A DNA stretch of 18,724 nucleotides, taken from the NCBI GenBank assembly GCA_028700875.1, contig JAQVRW010000015.1, positions 1 through 18,724 of the forward strand. Reading direction: 5' to 3'. The notes below the pieces were generated by a model. That model was not told where the DNA came from, did not search any database, and was given only the letters and a program-made list of their open reading frames with translations. The position numbers and the translations under genes were made by a program. Each line of letters starts with the position of its first letter. Position 1 is the first letter of the stretch. This document shows positions 6,895 through 13,636 of the stretch, in pieces. Origin of the DNA: Candidatus Zixiibacteriota bacterium. Its GTDB lineage: Bacteria > Zixibacteria > MSB-5A5 > GN15 > JAAZOE01.

Positions 6895-6923
6895 TTGCAT
6901 TTCCCGCGCCGTTTGGTTATCTT
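6895..6923 (+). promoter_or_regulatory. Candidate promoter of pdxST
   Basis: TTGCAT (6895-6900), a 17-base spacer, and TATCTT (6918-6923) resemble a sigma-70-type promoter with three and four consensus matches. Transcription would start near 6930 and leave a leader of about 113 bases before pdxS, covering the hairpins described next. Confidence 0.35.
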
Positions 6924-6935
6924 TACTGTTTGGGT

Positions 6936-7035
6936 GCGACGGCCGACGGCCGGCATGGGGCTGGCTGTCGCCGCGCGGTTTTTGAGGCAAGAGAAACCCA
7001 AGAGGATACTCCCTCCGGTGGTTTCTGCCGGGAGT
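6936..7035 (+). promoter_or_regulatory. Structured 5' leader of pdxST with Shine-Dalgarno-sequestering stem
   Basis: Three pairings are visible. GCGACGGCC (6936-6944) pairs with GGCTGTCGC (6963-6971), nine pairs with one G-U. AGAAACC (6992-6998) pairs with GGTTTCT (7020-7026), seven pairs. ACTCCC (7008-7013) pairs with GGGAGT (7030-7035), and that 3' arm contains the GGGAG ribosome-binding site of pdxS, eight bases from the ATG. The last two stems interlock, so they form either an H-type pseudoknot or two alternative states. That is the architecture of a translational switch. I know no described riboswitch class that this matches. Confidence 0.4.
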
Positions 7036-7042
7036 AGATACC

Positions 7043-7924
7043 ATGGCTGAAGATAAAGATCTGATGACGGTGAAAATCGGCTTGGCCGAGATGCTGCGGA
7101 ACGGGGTGATAATGGATGTCACCTCTGCCGAGCAGGCCAGGATCGCCGAGGAAGCCGGAGCGGTGGCCGTCATGGCCCTCGAACGCGTTCCCGCCGATAT
7201 TCGGGCGGAGGGCGGCGTCGCCCGGATGACCGATCCGGCGATTATCGAGGCGATCAAAAAGGCCGTGACCATTCCGGTCATGGCCAAATGTCGCATCGGC
7301 CATTTCGCCGAAGCCCAGATTCTGCAGGCGCTGGAGGTCGACTTCATCGATGAATCTGAAGTCCTGACCCCCGCCGATTATGAAAATCATATCGACAAAC
7401 GGATGTTCCGTATTCCTTTTGTCTGTGGATGCCGCAATCTGTCCGAGGCGCTGCGCCGTATCGGCGAGGGCGCGGCCCTGATCCGCACCAAGGGAGAGGC
7501 GGGAACCGGCGACGTCTCCGAAGCGGTCAAGCACCTGCGCCTGATCAACAAACAGATGAAGGAGCTGACCGTCCTGAGCAAAGACGAGCTTCCGTCGCGG
7601 GCCAAGGAACTGGCCGTGCCCCTCGATTTGGTGATCAAAGTCGCCGGATTGGGCCGTCTGCCGGTGCCGAATTTCGCCGCCGGCGGGGTCGCCACGCCGG
7701 CCGATGCCTCGCTGGTCATGCAACTGGGGGCCGAATCGGTCTTCGTCGGCTCCGGCATTTTCAAGTCGCAGAATCCGGCCAAGATGGCCCGGGCCATCGT
7801 CGCCGCGGTCGCCAAGTACGATCAGCCGCTGGAACTGGTCAAGGCCTCGCGCGGCCTGGGCGCCAGCATGAAAGGCCGGAGCGTCGCCAGCATCTCTGAA
7901 GAGGAACTGTTGCATACGCGATGA
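7043..7924 (+). CDS. pdxS: PdxS, pyridoxal 5'-phosphate synthase subunit
   Basis: A 293-residue (beta/alpha)8 barrel that makes PLP from ribose 5-phosphate, glyceraldehyde 3-phosphate and ammonia. Catalytic residues are visible: D25 in MDVTSAEQA, K82 in MAKCRIGH, and K150 in IRTKGEAGTG. The whole sequence is the standard SNZ/PdxS type at normal length. A GGGAG site lies eight bases before ATG 7043, inside a hairpin arm. It overlaps pdxT by four bases (ATGA), so the synthase and its glutaminase are coupled in translation, matching their 12:12 complex. The PLP would serve IscS and the decarboxylase encoded nearby, among others. Confidence 0.98.
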   Translation: MAEDKDLMTVKIGLAEMLRNGVIMDVTSAEQARIAEEAGAVAVMALERVPADIRAEGGVARMTDPAIIEAIKKAVTIPVMAKCRIGHFAEAQILQALEVDFIDESEVLTPADYENHIDKRMFRIPFVCGCRNLSEALRRIGEGAALIRTKGEAGTGDVSEAVKHLRLINKQMKELTVLSKDELPSRAKELAVPLDLVIKVAGLGRLPVPNFAAGGVATPADASLVMQLGAESVFVGSGIFKSQNPAKMARAIVAAVAKYDQPLELVKASRGLGASMKGRSVASISEEELLHTR

Positions 7925-8508
7925 CTGCGGCTGCGCCCGTCGTGGGAGTTCTGGCCCTTCAGGGGGATTATCAAAAGCATCAGCAGATGCTGAATAGCAT
8001 CGGTGTCGCCTCGTACCTCGTTCGGACCTCCGATGATTTTGCCCAAGTGGATCGGTTGATCATTCCCGGCGGCGAATCAACCGTCATCGCCGATTTGTTG
8101 CGGAGGTTCGACCTGCATGAGGCGTTTTCCTCGTTCATCCGCTCCCGACCGGTTTGGGGGACCTGCGCCGGCATGGTCCTCCTGGCGGCGCGCGTCAACG
8201 ATGAAACCGTGAATCCCTACGGTGTCATCGATATCGACGTCGACCGCAACGGGTATGGGCGCCAGTATTTCTCCGATATTTATCCCGCACATATGGAGCT
8301 GGATGGCGCCGCCGAGGATCTTCCCCTGGTATTCATCCGGGCCCCGCGCGTGACGAGAGTGGGAGCCGGCGTCAAGGTTCTATTGGTCCACAAGGGCGAT
8401 CCCGTTATCCTGGCCCAGAACAATGTCCTGGTCTCGGCATTTCATCCGGAATTGACCTCCTCCACTCTCATGCATCGCCATTTCGCGTTCGCCTTCGCCC
8501 GGTCGTAG
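7921..8508 (+). CDS. pdxT: PdxT, glutaminase subunit of PLP synthase
   Basis: A 195-residue class I glutamine amidotransferase that supplies ammonia to PdxS. The nucleophile C82 lies in WGTCAG, and H175 and E177 in AFHPEL complete the triad. LALQGDYQKH at the start, PGGEST (49-54) and YGRQ are signatures of PdxT as opposed to other amidotransferases. ATG 7921 overlaps the pdxS stop by four bases. The length is typical. Confidence 0.98.
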   Translation: MTAAAPVVGVLALQGDYQKHQQMLNSIGVASYLVRTSDDFAQVDRLIIPGGESTVIADLLRRFDLHEAFSSFIRSRPVWGTCAGMVLLAARVNDETVNPYGVIDIDVDRNGYGRQYFSDIYPAHMELDGAAEDLPLVFIRAPRVTRVGAGVKVLLVHKGDPVILAQNNVLVSAFHPELTSSTLMHRHFAFAFARS

Positions 8509-8528
8509 ACGAGGTTCATCGCGGGCGG

Positions 8529-8573
8529 TCCGCCGGTGGCGGATCCACATCTGCCCTACATTTTCCTGTGGAT
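8529..8573 (+). terminator. Tandem hairpins after pdxT, possible weak terminator
   Basis: TCCGCC (8529-8534) pairs with GGCGGA (8538-8543) around three bases. ATCCACA (8543-8549) pairs with TGTGGAT (8567-8573) around a 17-base loop, followed only by TTACG. Both stems are perfect but neither has a real T-run, so termination is uncertain. Confidence 0.25.
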
Positions 8574-8597
8574 TTACGAGGCCGAATGGCGTATAAA
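8569..8597 (+). promoter_or_regulatory. Possible promoter for ispH
   Basis: TATAAA (8592-8597) is a fair -10 box. The hexamer 17 bases upstream, TGGATT (8569-8574), matches the -35 consensus at only three positions. A start near 8604 would give a leader of about 55 bases. The gene could equally be read through from pdxST. Confidence 0.25.
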
Positions 8598-8659
8598 TTG
8601 CCTGATACAAGTAGACGGGAGTGCTTGATATTCTCTGGTGACGATGACGCAGGTCCAAT

Positions 8660-9592
8660 ATGAATGAAGGATTGAAAACGATCCGATTGGCGCGGCATTA
8701 CGGTTTCTGCATGGGCGTCAAGCGGGCCATCAGAACCGCGCTGCGAACCGGTGCTGATTCCACCGGACCGGTCAACGTCATCCATGATATCGTTCACAAC
8801 GACGCCGTCGTAAAAAGCCTGGCCGAACGGAAGGTTGGTTCGGTCGCGTCGGTGGCCGAGGCTCCCGGCGGTACCATCATCGTTCCCGCCCACGGCGCCC
8901 CCCCGGCGCTTTTCGAGGAGGCCGAACGGCGGGGGTTAAAAATCGTGGATGCCACCTGCCCGCTGGTCATCAAAATTCAGCGAATCGTCCGCCGGCTGAT
9001 CGACAACGGGTACGAAATCATTCATTTCGGCGATTTGCATCATGACGAAACCAGAGCAGTCGTCGGCCAGGCGCCCGATGGAAAAGTCGTCGTGATCCAT
9101 GACATCGATGGTTTACGTGCCCTTCCCCAGGACCGCCCGAAACTGGCGCTGACCTCGCAAACCACCGCCGATGCCGTCGAATTCGCCCGTATCAGCCGGG
9201 AAGCCAAACGGCTGTTTCCGAATATCAAGATATATAACACCATCTGCAACGCCACCGGCCTGCGGCAGAAAGCCGTGCTGGAACTGGCGCCGGAGGTGGA
9301 CCTGATGTTGATCGTCGGCTCCCGCAGTTCGGCCAATTCCAAACGCCTCCGGGATATCTCGCAGACGGTCTGCAAACAAGCATATCTGATCAATTCCGCC
9401 CGGGATATCGACCCCGCCTGGTTGGAAGGCGTGACCGCGGTCGGGGTGACGGCCGGCGCGTCCACGCCCGATATTCTGGCCGAGGAAGTCGTCACCTGGC
9501 TGATGGCCTATTCGGGAGGGAAGGCGGTCGTGATACGGCCCGGTGACCGAAACGATGAACCGGCGGATTTGGATGGAGCGGCATTGGAATAG
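8660..9592 (+). CDS. ispH: IspH, 4-hydroxy-3-methylbut-2-enyl diphosphate reductase
   Basis: A 310-residue [4Fe-4S] enzyme, the last step of the MEP isoprenoid pathway, reducing HMBPP to IPP and DMAPP. The cluster cysteines are C17 (GFCMGV), C100 (ATCPLV) and C196 (TICNAT). Substrate-binding histidines lie in IVHN (H46) and PAHG (H78), and the H128-x-E130 pair in HHDETRAVVGQ contains the proton-donor Glu. The usual HPEV at this point reads HDET. SQTT and SANS segments are also as expected. A CAGG lies seven bases before ATG 8660. The C-terminus carries an acidic extension of about 20 residues. It is a likely client of the neighbouring ISC system. Confidence 0.97.
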   Translation: MNEGLKTIRLARHYGFCMGVKRAIRTALRTGADSTGPVNVIHDIVHNDAVVKSLAERKVGSVASVAEAPGGTIIVPAHGAPPALFEEAERRGLKIVDATCPLVIKIQRIVRRLIDNGYEIIHFGDLHHDETRAVVGQAPDGKVVVIHDIDGLRALPQDRPKLALTSQTTADAVEFARISREAKRLFPNIKIYNTICNATGLRQKAVLELAPEVDLMLIVGSRSSANSKRLRDISQTVCKQAYLINSARDIDPAWLEGVTAVGVTAGASTPDILAEEVVTWLMAYSGGKAVVIRPGDRNDEPADLDGAALE

Positions 9593-9658
9593 TATGCGCG
9601 CCGTCGAGGACAGTGGTATGAGCGAAATTGACAGCGACCGAATGTTACATTTTTTTTA

Positions 9659-9687
9659 TTGCTTTACCGGCGACGATATCGTATAAA
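9659..9687 (+). promoter_or_regulatory. Candidate promoter upstream of the Spx/ArsC-like gene
   Basis: TTGCTT (9659-9664), a 17-base spacer and TATAAA (9682-9687) form a reasonable sigma-70-like pair. A perfect TTGACA at 9628-9633 has no matching -10 box and is set aside. The leader to ATG 9849 would be about 155 bases, mostly unstructured to the eye. The remaining gap after ispH holds nothing else I can name. Confidence 0.35.
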
Positions 9688-9848
9688 ATAGCAGCCGAGT
9701 TCCGGTGCTACCGTCAATATCCGGCAACACAAAAAAGGAAAAACCGGCTTCAAATAATCACTTGCGCCGTTCTTGGCATGGCGTAAATTCGCGTCTCCGG
9801 ATCAACGAGAGTTTTGAATACTTGAGATCGGAGTTTCCCGGAGGAAAG

Positions 9849-10274
9849 ATGCAGAAAAGAGCACAGTTTTTTTACCGCAATTCCTGCCCCGTATGCAGCG
9901 AGACCAAGGGGTTTCTGGAAGATCATGGAGTCGTCATGACCCCGCGAGATATAGGCGAAAAGCCGTTTCGTCGGGATGAATTGATTTCCATCCTGGGGTA
10001 TTTGGATCCCCGTCACTTCCTGGATATGACCTCTGTCGTATATCGGAAGGAGAAATTGGATAAGCAATTGCCGCCGCGCGAGGAGTTGTTCGACCTGATC
10101 GAGAGCAATCCCGAATTGCTGCGTCACCCCATCATCATGTGCGGCCGCTTGGTGACTTTCGGGGCCAATAAGCAACAGCTGATCGAGATGTTTCAGTTGA
10201 CCGTCTCGGGCAACGGGTCGGGCAAGAACGGGGCGGGCAAGAACGGGGCGAAATCCGCGAATGACGGCGTTTGA
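9849..10274 (+). CDS. ArsC/Spx/YffB-family thioredoxin-fold protein with Gly-Asn-Lys tail
   Basis: A 141-residue protein with an N-terminal CPVC redox pair (C13, C16), a RDIGEKPFRRDEL segment following the first beta-alpha unit, and ESNPELLRHPII (around 94-105). That layout is the ArsC/Spx superfamily. Spx proteins regulate transcription through RNA polymerase, and ArsC relatives reduce arsenate; which applies here cannot be told. The start is ATG 9849 because GGAGGAAAG directly precedes it; an upstream in-frame ATG at 9705 adds 48 residues without family resemblance and lacks a ribosome-binding site. The last 25 residues are low-complexity Gly/Asn/Lys/Ala with a tandem GKNGA repeat, not part of the fold. 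Confidence 0.8.
   Translation: MQKRAQFFYRNSCPVCSETKGFLEDHGVVMTPRDIGEKPFRRDELISILGYLDPRHFLDMTSVVYRKEKLDKQLPPREELFDLIESNPELLRHPIIMCGRLVTFGANKQQLIEMFQLTVSGNGSGKNGAGKNGAKSANDGV
10220..10249 (+). repeat. Perfect 15-base tandem duplication coding a GKNGA repeat
   Basis: The 15-base unit GGGCAAGAACGGGGC occurs twice without change (10220-10234, 10235-10249). It encodes two copies of GKNGA in the disordered tail of the Spx/ArsC-like protein. Perfect identity suggests a recent slippage event, and copy number may vary between strains. Confidence 0.85.
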
Positions 10275-10335
10275 TCATCCGCGGTTCCCAGCACTGTCAG
10301 CATTCATATCATAGTACGAACGTCGGCGAAAGAGC

Positions 10336-10364
10336 TTTACTTCCGCTATGAGCCTGGCTATATT
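10336..10364 (+). promoter_or_regulatory. Candidate promoter of the ETF-QO gene
   Basis: TTTACT (10336-10341), a 17-base spacer and TATATT (10359-10364) match the -35 and -10 consensus at four and five positions. The start near 10371 would give a leader of about 24 bases, containing the AAAGGAG ribosome-binding site. Confidence 0.45.
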
Positions 10365-10394
10365 TACGCCTATCAACGGGAAAGGAGTAGTGGC

Positions 10395-12056
10395 ATGGAG
10401 CGTGAGCGTGACGTTCTGGAAACCGAGGTATTGATCGTCGGGGCCGGTCCCGCAGGGCTGGCTTGTGCGTATCACCTGGCAACCGCCGCCCGCAAAGCGG
10501 GAAAAGAACCCCCTGCCATATTGGTCATCGATAAAGGCAGCCACCCCGGCGCCCATTCCTTCTCCGGGGCCGTCATGGACCCTTCCGGGATCGCCGCCCT
10601 GATGCCGGACTACCGCGACCAGGGGATGCCTATTGAGGCCGAAGCCGGGTCCGATTCCCTGTGGTATCTGACCGCCAGGAGCCATTTCAAGCTGCCGTTT
10701 ACCCCGCCCGGGATGTCCAACCATGGCAATTATATCATTTCTTTAAACAAGCTCTGCGGTTGGCTGGCCGAGAAGACCGAAGCACTGGGCGTGGAAGTCT
10801 ATCCTGCTACCGGCGCCTATGAACTCGTGCTTGAAGACGGAAAGGTTGTCGGCATCCAGACGGTCGACAGCGGGTTGGACAAGAAACGGGAACCGAAATC
10901 GAACTACGAACCGGGAACCATCATCAAGGCCGCCGTGACCGTGCTGGCCGAGGGCACCCATGGTTCGCTGACCAAACAGGCCGGGCAACGCCTGAAAATC
11001 TTCGACACGGCCGTCAACCAGTCATATTTGACCGGCGTCAAGGAAGTCTGGGAAATTCCGGCCGGACGGTTGATTCCCGGAGATATCATCCACACTTTCG
11101 GTGCGCCGTTGCCGTCGAATGAATACGGCGGCGGTTTTGTCTACAAGATGTCGGGCAATCTTCTGGCCGTCGGGTTCGCCGTCGGCATCAATTCCCCCGA
11201 TCCGACCAACGATCCCCACGCTCGTTTCCAACAGTTCAAGCTCCATCCTTCGATCCGTCCCTTCCTGAACGGCGGGACAATGCTGCATTACGGCGCCAAG
11301 ACTATCCCTGAGGGGGGATTCTATGCCATGCCGAAGATGTACGACGACAACCTGCTGGTCATCGGCGACTCCGCCGGCTTCCTCAATTCCCAGCGCCTGA
11401 AAGGGATTCATCTGGCTATCGCCTCCGGCATGATGGCCGCCGAAACGATCACCGAGGCGTTCGACAAGACCGATTTCTCGTCAACCGTCCTGTCCGGCAT
11501 TGCCAAGCGGTTCGAAACCTCCGCCGCCCGGCAGGAGTTGCACAAAGTCCGCAATTACCATCAGGGATTCGAGAAGGGGGTCTATTCCGGGATGTTCAAC
11601 ATCCCGTTCCAATTCGTCACCGGCGGACGGGGGCTGTTCGACAAGCGTCAGGTGGAGCCCGATCACGCCTATATGAAGAAGCTAGGCGAATTCTTCCCCG
11701 GCGGCCAGAAACCCCCGACCATGAAATTCGACAACCAGCTGACCTTCGACAAGCTGACCGATGTTTACAAAAGCGGGACCAAACACGAGGAAGACCAGCC
11801 GCCGCATCTGGTCATCTCCGACTACAATATCTGCAACACCCGTTGTACCGAGGAATACGGCAACCCCTGCCAGCATTTCTGTCCCGCTCATGTGTACGAG
11901 ATGGTGGAAAACGACGATGGCACGCCAGGCACGCATCTGCTCTTGACGCCGTCCAATTGCGTCCATTGCAAGACCTGCGACATCGCCGACCCGTATCAGA
12001 TCATCAACTGGGTAGTCCCCGAGAGCGGCGGCGGCCCGAATTACGAGAATTGTTGA
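10395..12056 (+). CDS. Electron-transfer-flavoprotein:ubiquinone oxidoreductase (ETF-QO)
   Basis: A 553-residue FAD and [4Fe-4S] enzyme that passes electrons from reduced ETF to the quinone pool at the membrane. The dinucleotide-binding motif GAGPAG lies at 16-21, the second FAD motif LVIGDSAG in the middle, and SQRLKGIHLA follows as in mammalian ETFDH. The C-terminal ferredoxin-like domain has one cysteine in CPAHVYE and three in CVHCKTC, then DPYQIINWVVPE, nearly the same as the human protein. AAAGGAG lies seven bases before ATG 10395. No etfA or etfB is in the window, so its partner lies elsewhere. A role in fatty-acid or amino-acid oxidation is likely. The domain layout is full length. 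Confidence 0.95.
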   Translation: MERERDVLETEVLIVGAGPAGLACAYHLATAARKAGKEPPAILVIDKGSHPGAHSFSGAVMDPSGIAALMPDYRDQGMPIEAEAGSDSLWYLTARSHFKLPFTPPGMSNHGNYIISLNKLCGWLAEKTEALGVEVYPATGAYELVLEDGKVVGIQTVDSGLDKKREPKSNYEPGTIIKAAVTVLAEGTHGSLTKQAGQRLKIFDTAVNQSYLTGVKEVWEIPAGRLIPGDIIHTFGAPLPSNEYGGGFVYKMSGNLLAVGFAVGINSPDPTNDPHARFQQFKLHPSIRPFLNGGTMLHYGAKTIPEGGFYAMPKMYDDNLLVIGDSAGFLNSQRLKGIHLAIASGMMAAETITEAFDKTDFSSTVLSGIAKRFETSAARQELHKVRNYHQGFEKGVYSGMFNIPFQFVTGGRGLFDKRQVEPDHAYMKKLGEFFPGGQKPPTMKFDNQLTFDKLTDVYKSGTKHEEDQPPHLVISDYNICNTRCTEEYGNPCQHFCPAHVYEMVENDDGTPGTHLLLTPSNCVHCKTCDIADPYQIINWVVPESGGGPNYENC

Positions 12057-12112
12057 TTGATAATAAATAGTTTCGTAGGGTGGTAGGCAGAGCCTCCTCC
12101 CAATTGTATAGA

Positions 12113-12134
12113 TTGACCCATATGGGTTGATTTT
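12113..12134 (+). terminator. Hairpin with T-tract after the ETF-QO gene
   Basis: TTGACCC (12113-12119) pairs with GGGTTGA (12124-12130) around ATAT, with two G-U pairs, and TTTT follows at once. In DNA its core ACCCATATGGGT (12116-12127) is a perfect 12-base palindrome, so it might instead be a protein-binding site for the gene that follows. The terminator reading is preferred because of position and the T-tract. Confidence 0.4.
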
Positions 12135-12153
12135 GCGCAGATAGGAGGGGAAA

Positions 12154-12615
12154 ATGTCAAAAACTAGGGCGATATTCCGCTGGCTTGCCGTTATACCGGG
12201 GGCCGTCATTTGTGCATTTCTTGCCGCATTTCCCATCCATTGGGCAGTAGTACTTCTTCAATTATTTGGATTTTACGGAGATGATTCGGCAGTTTTGGTC
12301 GATGGGAAGACCCTTCTTGCCGCCGTGCCTCCAGAGATGCTTGAACGGTTTGGCTACGCCTTTTTCACCCCATTTGTTATGACAATAATAGGGGCCAAAA
12401 TAGCTCCGAATTTCAAATTTCAGACGGCAATTGCCCTTGCAATCCTATGGGCTCTGATCTTTGGGGGTGTAATGACCTTTGTGATTACGAAGGGGATGAT
12501 TCCCAGCGGGGGTTGGCTACAACTCGCGGTCACCTGTATTCTTGGGTTATCCGGTGTTGGCTTTGGGCTTTATAAAGTATACAAAAGGCTCCAACCACTC
12601 AAAGATGACATTTGA
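12154..12615 (+). CDS. Hypothetical four-helix membrane protein
   Basis: A 153-residue hydrophobic protein with four likely transmembrane segments (about 10-36, 66-85, 88-112 and 120-142). A short polar loop after the first helix holds an acidic stretch and a VDGKTLL segment, and the C-terminus is basic (KVYKRLQPLK), predicted cytoplasmic. AGGAGGGG precedes the ATG by four bases. No family is recognised. It is noticeably more AT-rich than flanking genes, like the SIR2 gene it converges on. It may be an accessory gene; no function is offered. Confidence 0.75.
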   Translation: MSKTRAIFRWLAVIPGAVICAFLAAFPIHWAVVLLQLFGFYGDDSAVLVDGKTLLAAVPPEMLERFGYAFFTPFVMTIIGAKIAPNFKFQTAIALAILWALIFGGVMTFVITKGMIPSGGWLQLAVTCILGLSGVGFGLYKVYKRLQPLKDDI

Positions 12616-12637
12616 TTGTTACGATTACTTAAATGTC
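12607..12637. terminator. Shared inverted repeat across the ends of two convergent genes
   Basis: GACATTT (12607-12613) pairs perfectly with AAATGTC (12631-12637), extendable by a G-U and an A-U pair inside. The stop codons of both convergent genes lie within it (12613-12615 and 12625-12627). Neither side has a strong U-tract, so it is a weak but well-placed bidirectional terminator candidate. Confidence 0.35.
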
Positions 12638-13590
12638 GCGATAAGGTCACCTATACCCTTTTCGAGGGGAAAGCATATAGGCACGACAGATACGCGCTCC
12701 TCGATATTCCCGGCGCAATAATGGTCAATTCGGCGCCATAGGTTATCGGCACCTGGGTCAACAATTATCAATTTTTTACTGATTCCATTCGGATATTCGT
12801 ACAGGAAACGCGTAAGTATCAACCACAAAAAGTTATCCTCCTGTCGCATCCCGCAGCCGATGATTATAAGATTTTTGGCCTCCTTGGCAATATCCAATAG
12901 GCACAGCATCATATAGGCGATCTGAACATGGGGTATCTTAACAAAACTGGGAGCGATGATATATGGCCATGATTCGAATCCTCCGCCACCGATATTTTGC
13001 CTTTCACCCGATTTTGGATATATACTTTCCTCTATGATATATCCGATATCAGTTTTATTATTCCCTATAACAACAGACTCCCGAAAATTCTCTGAACCGT
13101 GTATCTTGAATACCCTAATGTTATAAGGATTTGTCGCAATGCCCTCGGCCAAAGGATGCCCTTTTGGATAGCCTCCGTTTGGCGACCAAACCCCATAATT
13201 GTCTAAGGCTCCTTCCAAATAGCAATCATAGTTCAAGGAAACAATCGTATCATTAGGCTGCAGGACATCTCGCGCAAATCGTTCGACCCATTTTGGCGGA
13301 TTATTGCGGTCAAAGCGACATAGTTTAAAAAAGTTGGCTATTTGCAGTTCTATCGCTTCTCGGTCCTTTTTCAAGTCCATGTTTGGGTTTGCACCTAAGG
13401 CTATATCAATTAGGGTTAGTACCCGTTCAATATCAGTACTATTAAAGATACTGCTATATTTGGCAAGAGTCCCCGGATCCGCTTTATTGATGGCCTCAAG
13501 CAATTCTGAATTTAGTGGTGCCTTCGGATTTGCGGCTTTGGTAAATCCTGCACCCAATATAAACAGACTATTCGGGTTGTCATTCCCCAT
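12625..13590 (-). CDS. Stand-alone SIR2-like domain protein, possible NAD-consuming defence effector
   Basis: A 321-residue protein filled by a divergent SIR2-type Rossmann domain. FILGAGFTKAA (10-20) is the nucleotide-binding GAG loop. SLNYD (118-122) supplies N120 and D122, where sirtuins have the TQNID motif. KIHGS (162-166) holds the likely catalytic H164, and IIGCGMRQED precedes the last strand-helix unit. No sirtuin zinc cysteines are present, which fits the SIR2-like group used in anti-phage NADases rather than protein deacetylases. GAGGA precedes ATG 13590. Composition is more AT-rich than the flanking spe genes, suggesting horizontal acquisition. No TIR, helicase, nuclease or Argonaute partner is adjacent, so the defence role is inference. 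Confidence 0.78.
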   Translation of the reverse strand: MGNDNPNSLFILGAGFTKAANPKAPLNSELLEAINKADPGTLAKYSSIFNSTDIERVLTLIDIALGANPNMDLKKDREAIELQIANFFKLCRFDRNNPPKWVERFARDVLQPNDTIVSLNYDCYLEGALDNYGVWSPNGGYPKGHPLAEGIATNPYNIRVFKIHGSENFRESVVIGNNKTDIGYIIEESIYPKSGERQNIGGGGFESWPYIIAPSFVKIPHVQIAYMMLCLLDIAKEAKNLIIIGCGMRQEDNFLWLILTRFLYEYPNGISKKLIIVDPGADNLWRRIDHYCAGNIEERVSVVPICFPLEKGIGDLIATFK

Positions 13591-13636
13591 TCTGGTTCCT
13601 CGCTTCCGTCCCCATGGGGTCTGTATATATTATGGG

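Noticed and set aside
6972..6983. Intrinsic terminator or attenuator in the pdxS leader (CGCGCGG before five T)
   Set aside because: The stable hairpin ends at 6971, seven bases before the T-run, and no proper stem abuts the T-run, so attenuation is not supported by eye.
6923..7915. A 330-codon open frame antisense to pdxS
   Set aside because: It mirrors a fully conserved PdxS gene, has no ribosome-binding site and no recognisable motifs; long antisense frames are common over GC-rich genes.
9705..9848. Upstream extension of the Spx/ArsC-like gene
   Set aside because: No ribosome-binding site at 9705, no resemblance to the family, and GGAGG lies directly before ATG 9849.
13610..13619. CCCCATGGGG palindrome between speE and the SIR2 gene as a terminator
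   Set aside because: No room for a loop and no T-run on either strand; a 10-base palindrome alone is weak evidence.
12105..13636. Similar segments (TGTATAGATT near 12105 and TGTATATATT near 13624) flanking the low-GC patch as possible insertion repeats
   Set aside because: Imperfect, short, AT-rich, and without integrase, transposase or tRNA nearby; chance similarity is likely.
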